From the NCBI GenBank assembly GCA_002368865.1, contig DFDT01000059.1, forward strand, positions 1-5,637: 5,637 bases of DNA, read 5' to 3'. Position numbers and translations under genes: made by a program. This document shows, piece by piece, positions 1-4,095 of the stretch. The notes beneath the pieces are model-generated. The model worked only from the letters and a program-made list of their open reading frames with translations. It made no database searches and was not told where the DNA came from. The first letter of the stretch is position 1; each line of letters opens with the position of its first letter. Source of the stretch: Lachnospiraceae bacterium UBA3821. Its GTDB lineage: Bacteria; Bacillota; Clostridia; Lachnospirales; Lachnospiraceae.

Positions 1-500
1 GTCATAGAGAAGCAGAAAGCGACAAGAGCCAGATAGCCCGGGGCAAGGTCGAAGATAATGCTGTCGTTTTTATCGAGCAGCATGACCATTGAAAAGCCAA
101 CCGCGGCGGCAAGAAATCCGTTGAGCGTGTGAAGCATCGTATCCCAAATGGGGATTGCGGTATAATAACTGTTGACTTCCCCGAGAATTTCCGCAGCATA
201 TATAAAACAATAAATGATAATCTGCAGGGACTGAGGAAGGGCAACCCTGAACCTGACTTCGATCACGCTTGGCAAAAAGAGAAGAATCAGAGTGAGTATG
301 CAGAGCATAAAGGATTCGAAATTGCCCAGCATGAACTGACGAATCATAGTCGCTATGACGAGTATACGCAGGATGGAGAATACAATAAACGACCGTCTGT
401 GTTCAGTAAGCTGTTTTCTTACTTCTTCAAAGAAGCTTTTCCGCCGCATGCGCCGGTTCAATTTTCTGATTTGTCTTTTCTCACGTCTTTCTTGATTCAA
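1..500 (-). CDS. Multi-pass membrane protein of unknown function, partial at left edge
   Basis: A leftward frame is open from a TTG start (498-500) to the window edge, giving 166 residues without a stop. The TTG is chosen because AGGGAG (511-516) lies 10 bases upstream and no in-frame ATG lies near it; the first internal ATG is residue 18. The protein opens with a strongly basic cytoplasmic stretch (residues 1-36, many Arg/Lys). Hydrophobic segments follow at about 38-58, 63-80, 91-107, 119-142 and 152-166. A polar motif WDTMLHTLNG (119-128) opens the fourth segment, putting Asp and His next to the membrane. It resembles uncharacterised Firmicute membrane proteins of the YjdF/DUF2238 type; I recall this similarity and cannot test it. 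A rightward 174-codon frame over the same DNA looks like an antisense shadow. The gene is driven by the promoter at 535-563. Confidence 0.72.
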   Translation of the reverse strand, partial: MNQERREKRQIRKLNRRMRRKSFFEEVRKQLTEHRRSFIVFSILRILVIATMIRQFMLGNFESFMLCILTLILLFLPSVIEVRFRVALPQSLQIIIYCFIYAAEILGEVNSYYTAIPIWDTMLHTLNGFLAAAVGFSMVMLLDKNDSIIFDLAPGYLALVAFCFSM

Positions 501-529
501 ATGAAGCGAACTCCCTTCTATATTTCACT

Positions 530-565
530 GCTTTACGATACCTTAATTCTCACTCCTTGTCAAAT
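530..565 (-). repeat. Diverged sixth copy of the 35/36-bp promoter-like repeat
   Basis: Aligned without gaps to the 36-base form of the perfect repeat (G plus the 35-mer), this stretch matches at 26 of 36 positions. An unbroken run TTTACGATAC (532-541) and the block GTCAAA (559-564) are included. Its orientation is the same as that of the five perfect copies. Unlike them it sits in a proper intergenic position, just upstream of the TTG-started membrane gene, so it probably shows the element in its natural promoter role. The mismatches fall mainly in the spacer between the two promoter hexamers. Confidence 0.7.
535..563 (-). promoter_or_regulatory. Promoter of the leftward membrane protein gene
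   Basis: On the minus strand TTGACA (563-558) is a perfect -35 box. It is followed by 17 bases and TATCGT (540-535), a -10 box that keeps the critical T, A and final T. Transcription would start near 528, leaving a leader of about 28 bases that includes AGGGAG before the TTG start. The same hexamers and spacing occur in all five perfect repeats, which is the main reason to read those as promoter-like. Confidence 0.6.
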
Positions 566-569
566 TGAT

Positions 570-584
570 GGTGGCAGTGCCACC
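570..584. promoter_or_regulatory. Perfect palindrome, possible operator upstream of the leftward promoter
   Basis: GGTGGCA (570-576), one central G, then TGCCACC (578-584) form a perfect 7-bp inverted repeat in the divergent intergenic region. It ends 6 bases before the -35 box of the leftward promoter. No T-run follows on either strand, so it is a poor terminator; its position suits a regulator binding site. Nothing identifies the regulator. Confidence 0.4.
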
Positions 585-619
585 CATGAGGCATTCCTAA
601 AATCCAAAAAAGTATCAAA

Positions 620-658
620 CATATTTATAAATATCCTGTTGACATATTTGTAAATATG
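620..658. promoter_or_regulatory. Two tandem palindromic operator-like sites
   Basis: CATATTTATAAATATC (620-635) and CATATTTGTAAATATG (643-658) are near-identical 16-base palindromes whose starts are 23 bp apart, close to two helical turns, so they face the same side of the DNA. The second overlaps the last bases of the -35 box and fills most of the spacer of the promoter at 639-667, where a bound repressor would block RNA polymerase. The adjacent gene encodes a ribbon-helix-helix type protein, a class that often binds tandem short palindromes and represses its own gene. Autoregulation is inferred. Confidence 0.6.
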
Positions 659-667
659 TGCTAATAT
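639..667 (+). promoter_or_regulatory. Strong extended -10 promoter for the ribbon-helix-helix gene
   Basis: TTGACA (639-644), a 17-base spacer and TAATAT (662-667) preceded by TGC (659-661) make a near-consensus promoter with an extended -10. An alternative -10, TATAAT at 667-672, would need a 22-base spacer and is less likely. The predicted start lies near 674, giving a leader of roughly 47 bases before the gene at 721. Confidence 0.7.
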
Positions 668-720
668 ATAATCGTAGCAAGGGAACGGCAGGAAACGAAT
701 CAAGTCAGGCAGGTGGATTT

Positions 721-900
721 ATGGCGGAAGAGAAAAAAGCGTTCGATCAAATCAAATATCAAAATGAGTTCAACAAAAACAGATATGACAGGATAACCGT
801 TCTGGTTCCAAAGGGCAAAAAGTCCGAATGGACCGAACTGGCTAAGTCCGAAGGCATGAGTCTTACGGCATGGATAGTAAAGAAAGTTGAAAATCAATAA
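721..900 (+). CDS. Small ribbon-helix-helix (Arc-like) DNA-binding protein
   Basis: This encodes a 59-residue protein. The ATG at 721 is chosen over an in-frame ATG at 658 because AGGTGG (711-716) lies 4 bases before it and the -10 element overlaps the earlier codon. The layout fits an Arc/MetJ-type ribbon-helix-helix fold: a charged N-terminal arm (1-20), a beta strand with alternating residues RYDRITVLVPKG (21-32), helix A (about 33-43) and, after the turn SEGMS (43-47), helix B (LTAWIVKKVENQ). Such proteins bind DNA as dimers through the paired strands. The tandem palindromes upstream are the obvious candidate target. Similar short proteins are common in Clostridial mobile elements and phages. 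A specific role beyond DNA binding cannot be read from the sequence. Confidence 0.75.
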   Translation: MAEEKKAFDQIKYQNEFNKNRYDRITVLVPKGKKSEWTELAKSEGMSLTAWIVKKVENQ

Positions 901-1031
901 AAACAGAGGGCGGTATCATCTACTGCTCTCGAATTTGTTTTCATGCGTTCTTCATCAGACAACTTCCCACCCAAGGGAAGCCCAGCAGAGAGGTCCCCAT
1001 CCGGCAGGATCTCTAAAATCGGTGCCTGCTG
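894..1031 (-). pseudogene. Possible 3' remnant of a leftward gene cut off by the first repeat
   Basis: Reading left from the first repeat, one frame stays open for 45 codons to a TGA at 896-894. The peptide starts QQAPILEILPDGDLS, continues through GGKLSDEERMKTNS and ends TALCFY. It has no start codon near its 5' end and would have lost its upstream part at the repeat. The terminator hairpin lies inside its last codons and the end overlaps the stop of the convergent gene, both of which argue against a real gene. I do not recognise it; it may be an accidental frame. Confidence 0.25.
906..930. terminator. Bidirectional hairpin terminator
   Basis: GAGGGCGGTA (906-915), a 5-base loop TCATC and TACTGCTCTC (921-930) can pair over all 10 positions, including two G-T wobbles. 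A T-rich stretch (AATTTGTTTT) follows on the plus strand. On the minus strand the hairpin runs into TGTTTTTATTG. It lies 6 bases after the stop of the ribbon-helix-helix gene and would end that transcript. Confidence 0.6.
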
Positions 1032-1032
1032 A

Positions 1033-1067
1033 TTTTACGATACTCCAATTTCCGCCCCTCGTCAAAG
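1033..1067 (-). repeat. 35-bp promoter-like repeat, copy R1
   Basis: This copy is identical over 35 bases to the other four; it begins TTTTACGATACTCC and ends CCCCTCGTCAAAG on the plus strand. The base before it is A, where the other four have G. On the minus strand it carries TTGACG (1065-1060), 17 bases, and TATCGT (1042-1037), so transcription would run left from about 1030. On its right is the cut-off DUF5662 gene; on its left is the ambiguous remnant. Confidence 0.95.
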
Positions 1068-1405
1068 CCGATCCAGTCGCAGATCATTTCAATGACATAC
1101 TTCCACGGCATCTTCCTTGCGAGAATTTCTCCATTCTCACCGTAATCGATCCAGTATTCCCAGTGATGGGGATTGTGTCCCATGTGGTGCTGCCACGCCA
1201 GGCTGTAGCCACAGCACTCTTTTTCAGCTTCTATCGGGCTCCTGTCTCCCTGGAAATATTCTGCCGATGATTTGAATTCCGTCAGGCTGTACTTTGACAG
1301 ATCGTGTGTAATTCCCTGCCATATCAGGCCGCAAGCCTTACACTCATGGAACACGACTGCCTTGTGTCTGGTAATTGTTTTGAAATGTTCCCACTTCTTG
1401 CCCAT
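1068..1405 (-). pseudogene. DUF5662 family protein, 3' end lost at repeat R1
   Basis: The ATG at 1405-1403 has GGAGG (1417-1413) 7 bases upstream. The first 112 residues read as a DUF5662 family protein: W5-EHFKTITRHK at the start, then WQGITHDLSKYS (29-40), YFQGDRSP (50-57), a His-rich block HHMGHNPHHWEYW (73-85), and MPWKYVIEMICDWIG (99-113). The His and Asp residues suggest a metal site, but the family has no established function that I can name; it is frequent in phages and mobile elements of Firmicutes. Beyond residue 113 the family normally continues, whereas here the frame runs into the repeat and ends after 17 unrelated residues at 1013. The break coincides with the repeat border, so this is a truncated copy. 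The repeat's own promoter points away from it. Confidence 0.75.
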
Positions 1406-1420
1406 GGATTTTCCTCCATC

Positions 1421-1445
1421 AAAAAAGCACCGCCGGAACGGTGCT
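1421..1445 (-). terminator. Strong rho-independent terminator upstream of the DUF5662 gene
   Basis: On the minus strand AGCACCG (1445-1439), loop TTCCGG and CGGTGCT (1432-1426) form a perfect 7-bp stem followed directly by a T-run (1426-1421). It ends only 3 bases before the GGAGG of the DUF5662 gene, leaving no room for a promoter in between. It may end the small-protein transcript, or act as an attenuator read through under antitermination. Confidence 0.8.
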
Positions 1446-1510
1446 GTGCCAATCTGAATCTGTTAGCTTAAGTGTCGATTATGTCTGGACGTTAGGATTC
1501 CTTTATTTTC

Positions 1511-1702
1511 TTAGCAAGTCATCATATATAAGAGTTCCCCGGCTCCAGAAATAGCGAAGTCCATCATCTGTTCGGCAGTTACCTTGTATTTCTCTACGAA
1601 TGCATCCAATTCTTCTTTCACTTCATAGGCTTCTGAAGCTTTCATATCAAATATTTTATCTTCAAAATGCTTTAACTCTGCTTTTATCTGGGCATCCGTC
1701 AT
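1511..1702 (-). CDS. Small 63-residue helical protein, unknown
   Basis: The ATG at 1702-1700 has AGGTGA (1712-1707-type position, overlapping the upstream stop) 5 bases before it; a GTG at 1711-1709 could add three residues (MIK), but then the Shine-Dalgarno sequence would lie inside the gene. The protein is charged and mostly helical: heptad-like residues 4-40, rich in Glu and Lys (AELKHFEDKIFDMK, EAYEVKEELDAFVEKYK), then a less charged tail ending LLYMMTC. There is no signal peptide or membrane segment. It follows the unknown gene at 1708-1787 with stop and start nearly overlapping, so the two were co-transcribed. I do not recognise a family; it looks like a phage or mobile-element small protein. 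Confidence 0.6.
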   Translation of the reverse strand: MTDAQIKAELKHFEDKIFDMKASEAYEVKEELDAFVEKYKVTAEQMMDFAISGAGELLYMMTC

Positions 1703-1707
1703 CTTAA

Positions 1708-1787
1708 TCACCTGCTTTTCAAAAGCTCAATAAGACTATTATCGAGTTTATCTAATACACGTTCCTTCATACTTGTTGCAGCATTCG
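1708..1787 (-). pseudogene. C-terminal tail of an unknown leftward gene, 5' end lost at repeat R2
   Basis: The frame is open from the repeat border to TGA at 1710-1708, leaving 25 residues that begin NAATSMKERVLDKL and end IELLKSR. There is no ribosome binding site or start at the border, so the body of the gene is missing. Its stop overlaps the ribosome binding site of the small protein downstream, the arrangement of genes in one operon. This stretch is clearly more AT-rich than the fragments on its right. The product cannot be identified. Confidence 0.5.
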
Positions 1788-1822
1788 TTTTACGATACTC
1801 CAATTTCCGCCCCTCGTCAAAG
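1788..1822 (-). repeat. 35-bp promoter-like repeat, copy R2
   Basis: Identical to the other copies over 35 bases and preceded by G (1787). The minus-strand hexamers are TTGACG (1820-1815) and TATCGT (1797-1792), 17 bases apart. Transcription would start near 1785 and read the fragment on the left in the sense direction of its three leftward genes. Confidence 0.95.
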
Positions 1823-2247
1823 AAAAGGAGGTCAATGACCAGTTCTCTTACGGAGGCGTCGGATACAAGAAGATCAAAGAGGTTGTCGAGGGTTCCGTCG
1901 AAAAGACGGTGGCGAACTTTGCGCCTGAATACATCCCGAAATTGGAGATAGTCCTCACAGAAATCATGAGCCAGACAGTCGTAGTGGAGAAGAAAAGGCT
2001 ACTCAAGAACTTCCGAGTATTCATGACGGATACGGACATCCCGGATACAGGCACCCGGAAGATACAACTGAGTGAAATCTTCAAGGTATACCGCAACTAT
2101 GTCTCTGAGAACTTCGATACCGAAGACAGGCATATCGATTATGACGATGAGCCAACATATGATCCTGTTGAATGCAAGGCGTGGATTGAGGAGGAAGATA
2201 AGAACCGGGGTTACTTCAGGAGCATGTACAGGCACGCCTCACTGTAG
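1823..2247 (+). pseudogene. Interior fragment of an unknown rightward gene, cut at both ends by repeats
   Basis: One rightward frame is open from inside repeat R2 to a TAG at 2245-2247. After the repeat it reads EKEVNDQFSYGGVGYKKIKE and ends YFRSMYRHASL, about 141 residues. No credible start codon exists: a GTG at 1909 has no good ribosome binding site, and an ATG at 1835 behind AAGGAGG is in another frame that stops after about 36 codons. The coding frame is convincing because it stays open with balanced composition: an acidic hydrophilic C-terminal half (DTEDRHIDYDDEPTYDP) and a Lys/Val-rich N-terminal half. The terminal TAG uses the G that precedes most repeats, so the stop may be made by the junction rather than by the gene. 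I do not recognise the family. Confidence 0.55.
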
Positions 2248-2282
2248 TTTTACGATACTCCAATTTCCGCCCCTCGTCAAAG
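2248..2282 (-). repeat. 35-bp promoter-like repeat, copy R3
   Basis: Identical over 35 bases to the other copies and preceded by G (2247), which is also the last base of the TAG closing the fragment on its left. The minus-strand hexamers TTGACG (2280-2275) and TATCGT (2257-2252) would drive an antisense transcript through the rightward gene at 1823-2247. Confidence 0.95.
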
Positions 2283-2551
2283 CAAAAGTGGATCTGAACA
2301 AACAATTGGCAATGTTCATCAATGAGAGGAATTCAGCCCTTGTCAGCCTGAATGAGAAACGGATAAAGAAGCTGTTCCGTAAATGGGGGGTTCCTTATCC
2401 GGATGACAGGAAGGTGTTCTGGGCCAGCGTGCACATGTCGATCATTGAGATCTACAAGTGCGGTGGACGTTATGTCAAAAAGGAGCATTACGAGCGGTCA
2501 AAAGAATGGTTAGTGCAAAATGGTCTGTCACATATGGCAGACGGAAAGTGA
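2283..2551 (+). CDS. Phage-type conserved small protein, 5' end possibly lost at repeat R3
   Basis: The frame runs from inside the repeat to TGA at 2549-2551. After the repeat it reads KVDLNKQLAMFINERNSALV. The only ATG near the 5' end is at 2312, giving 79 residues, but neither it nor a GTG at 2288 has a ribosome binding site, so the true start may lie on lost DNA. The motifs FINERNSAL near the start, KKLFRKWGVP, VFWASVHMSI and a C-terminal SKEWLVQNGLS match, from memory, a family of roughly 80-residue hypothetical proteins in Clostridial and Lactobacillales phages. Function is unknown. It is followed 7 bases later by the next gene, in the compact style of a phage early region. Confidence 0.6.
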
Positions 2552-2558
2552 GGTTTAT

Positions 2559-2741
2559 ATGAGAGGCTTAAAGGTGTTCGTGCATAATATGCCGGCAGGT
2601 CCGTGCGAACGGTATGTGGTAGCCAGGGTCGACAAAGGAGAACTGTGGTACTGGGGATCGTGGAGGAATAGCAAAGACGCCTACGAAGTCGCGAAGGCCG
2701 TGGATGGTGTCGTCTGTGAGAATGTCGAGGACGCAGGATGA
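2559..2741 (+). CDS. Small 60-residue protein, unknown, phage-like cluster
   Basis: The ATG at 2559 has GTGAGG (2548-2553) 5 bases upstream, overlapping the stop of the gene before it. The 60 residues begin MRGLKVFVHNMPAGPCERYV; an aromatic stretch ELWYWGSW (28-35) follows and then a helical C-terminal half (DAYEVAKAVDG) with an acidic end. The pattern of strand, Trp-rich turn and helix looks like a small alpha/beta fold, with no membrane segment. The stop overlaps the start of the MazG-like gene by ATGA, so translation of the two is probably coupled. I do not recognise a named family. Confidence 0.6.
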   Translation: MRGLKVFVHNMPAGPCERYVVARVDKGELWYWGSWRNSKDAYEVAKAVDGVVCENVEDAG

Positions 2742-2914
2742 TGATTGATTTGATCGGCAGGCCGGCAATGCTCGAAATGCTGGCAGAGGAAGGCTCAGAG
2801 CTGTCACATGCAGCTCTGAAGCTTGCCCGGAAATACAGGGGAGAGAATCCGACCCCTAAATCAGAGATGGAATGCATAGGGGCCTTAACGGAAGAGATCG
2901 CGGATGTCATGATG
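2738..2914 (+). pseudogene. MazG-like nucleotide pyrophosphohydrolase, 3' end lost at repeat R4
   Basis: The start ATG (2738, a second ATG at 2741) overlaps the stop of the preceding gene; CGAGG (2726-2730) lies 7-10 bases upstream. The 59 native residues carry the first half of an all-alpha NTP pyrophosphohydrolase: LAEEGSELSHAALKLAR (15-31) with the EExxE metal motif (E17, E18, E21), then the charged loop YRGENPTPK, then TEEIADVMM (51-59) with the ExxD motif (E53, D56). Enzymes of this superfamily hydrolyse nucleoside triphosphates to monophosphates with Mg2+, and phages often carry them. Family members normally continue for another 30-50 residues. Here the frame enters the repeat right after M59 and ends with 20 unrelated residues, so the copy is broken. 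Confidence 0.7.
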
Positions 2915-2949
2915 TTTTACGATACTCCAATTTCCGCCCCTCGTCAAAG
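2915..2949 (-). repeat. 35-bp promoter-like repeat, copy R4
   Basis: Identical over 35 bases and preceded by G (2914). The minus-strand hexamers TTGACG (2947-2942) and TATCGT (2924-2919) would transcribe leftward, antisense to the three rightward genes at 2283-2914. A rightward gene and a leftward gene are both cut at this junction, which rules out simple insertion of the repeat into one locus. Confidence 0.95.
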
Positions 2950-3549
2950 TCATCTGGAACAAATATTCATAAGCTAGGTCCCACTGGTCATTGGGGGGAT
3001 ATGCAAATGTACTCTGCGGCAGTGTATACACATGCCTGTTCCGCACAGCTGTCATATCGTTCCAGAAATCCTTCGACTCACAGATCGCCTTATAAGTTTT
3101 CTCAGCGTCCCGCTCCTTCCCCTCATATATCAAAAAGATATAGTCCGGGTTGCGGCCGAGGATGGTCTCGAATTCGATTTCATTTGCAGGACGTACCTTT
3201 TCCTGGTCCGCAGTTTCTTCGCCGGCGTCTTCATTGCCGTCCGCCTTAGCGTCCGCAGCGTCGCCGCTTTCCGTCACCTGACTGTCCGTTGATTCGCTGC
3301 CGGCTGCCTGGGCATCAGCCGGCTCGACACCACTTTCAGTCGACGTTCCATCCGCATTCTGACTGTCCACTTCTGCTCCCGTCTCCACGGTGCTGTCCGT
3401 CGCCACACTTTCTGCAGTCTGGCTGTCTGCCGCCTTTCCGGTCGCCGTTCCTCCCGTCTCGGCGGCACTTGCCGTCTCATCTTTCTCCGCGGGAAGGGTC
3501 ACCCTCACCTCTTCATAGCCGGGATTTACGTTGATGAGCCCGAAATCCG
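2950..3549 (-). pseudogene. Middle part of an ABC transporter substrate-binding protein, cut at both ends by repeats
   Basis: The leftward frame is open through the whole interval between R5 and R4, about 200 residues, with neither start nor stop of its own. It begins DFGLINVNPGYEEVRVTLP, as in the second lobe of metal-siderophore or cobalamin binding proteins of the FepB/BtuF type. After a long insert it resumes with FETILGRNPDYIFLIYEG, FWNDMTAVRNRHVYTLP and PNDQWDLAYEYLFQ, the usual end of that lobe. Such lipoproteins capture iron-chelate or vitamin B12 at the cell surface and hand it to an ABC permease. The N-terminal lobe with its signal peptide, and the last residues, are missing. R5's promoter would read it in the sense direction, but without a start codon. 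Confidence 0.7.
3206..3481 (-). repeat. Low-complexity acidic Ser/Thr/Ala-rich insert inside the substrate-binding protein
   Basis: About 90 residues between VTLPAEK and the sequence EFETILGRNPDYIF consist almost only of Ala, Asp, Glu, Ser, Thr, Gly and Gln. A loose unit starting DSQ recurs three times (DSQTAES, DSQNADG, DSQVTES) along with many TES, ESG and AAD steps. This looks like a disordered linker. It sits where related proteins have only a short loop. The coding DNA is GC-rich in the third codon position and carries no frameshift over its length. Confidence 0.7.
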
Positions 3550-3584
3550 TTTTACGATACTCCAATTTCCGCCCCTCGTCAAAG
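3550..3584 (-). repeat. 35-bp promoter-like repeat, copy R5
   Basis: Identical over 35 bases and preceded by G (3549). The minus-strand hexamers are TTGACG (3582-3577) and TATCGT (3559-3554). It joins the sortase gene, cut in its second half, to the middle of the substrate-binding protein gene. Both are leftward but in different repeat frames (TRGGNWSIVK after the sortase, MEYRK before the binding protein). Confidence 0.95.
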
Positions 3585-4095
3585 CAAACAGGCGGAAAGG
3601 GTGCTCTGTGCCGTCTGTTTCCGTCAAAGTACCGTATGCGTGTGTTTCCAGATACCCCGCATCAAGGTAGGCGTCCAGCTTCCCGAACATGGCGTCCCCG
3701 GACATGTGGTGCCCGTACAACACCGAGTATTCGTCCCCGAACCGCGCGTCGTTCCGGCAGTCAAGGAATATACTCCCCGCAAGGGAATATTCCCCAAAGG
3801 GATTCTTATTCAGGAATTCATCATTGTCACTGCCCTGCATGACCGGGAATTCAATCGAAGTCCCTTCTACCGACAGCCATGCCACATACGCATCAAGAAG
3901 GCGCTTATCCTCTTCTTCATGTCGTTCGTTTCCGGGCTTGAACTTCAAAAGCGCGTCATTATCGGCAGCCTTGTATACCATATGGATGTCATAGACCATG
4001 TAAATGCCCAGTGCCATGACCAAAAGGAAGAACAGGATGAACATGAAGTCAATAAGGTCACTGACCACTTGCGCCGCTTTTTTTATGACCTTCAT
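3585..4095 (-). pseudogene. Class B sortase, C-terminal third lost at repeat R5
   Basis: The ATG at 4095-4093 overlaps the stop of the signal-peptidase-like gene as TGATG, so translation is probably coupled. An earlier in-frame ATG (4143) lies inside the upstream gene. The 170 native residues show an N-terminal membrane anchor (about 16-36, LIDFMFILFFLLVMALGIYM) and class B motifs WLSVEGTSIEFPVMQGSDN (73-91) and GSIFLDCRN (107-115). YGHHMSGDAMFGKL (127-140) contains the catalytic His129. Class B sortases are membrane transpeptidases that attach surface proteins or pilins. The conserved Cys (TLSTC-type motif) and Arg lie further on and are absent, because the frame runs into the repeat after residue 170 and ends 19 codons later. 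As drawn the enzyme cannot work. Confidence 0.8.

Noticed and set aside
129..653. 174-codon rightward frame opposite the membrane gene
   Set aside because: The minus strand gives a clear membrane protein with promoter and ribosome binding site; the rightward translation is compositionally odd and lacks a ribosome binding site.
1835..1944. Small gene starting at ATG 1835 behind AAGGAGG
   Set aside because: The ribosome binding site looks good, but the frame stops after about 36 codons and overlaps a much better coding frame; the Gly/Glu codons of that frame explain the AGGAGG.
2072..2551. A 159-codon rightward gene spanning repeat R3
   Set aside because: Its first half lies in the wrong frame of the fragment at 1823-2247 and it reads through the repeat; only the part after 2283 looks like a real protein.
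1033..3584. CRISPR array reading of the 35/36-bp repeats (a GTTTTA beginning and a length of 36 are CRISPR-like)
   Set aside because: Intervals are 425-720 bp and contain gene fragments, not 26-50 bp spacers. There is no leader or cas gene in the window, and the repeat has only a weak terminal inverted match (TTTTACGA against TCGTCAAA).
1033..3584. Integron cassette array with attC sites
   Set aside because: The copies are identical and short, lack the GTTRRRY / RYYYAAC pairs and the long folded arms of attC, and the pieces are cut genes rather than whole open reading frames.
1033..3584. Insertion of a small mobile repeat into genes
   Set aside because: No target-site duplication is visible, and the sequences left and right of each copy do not rejoin to one gene when the repeat is removed.
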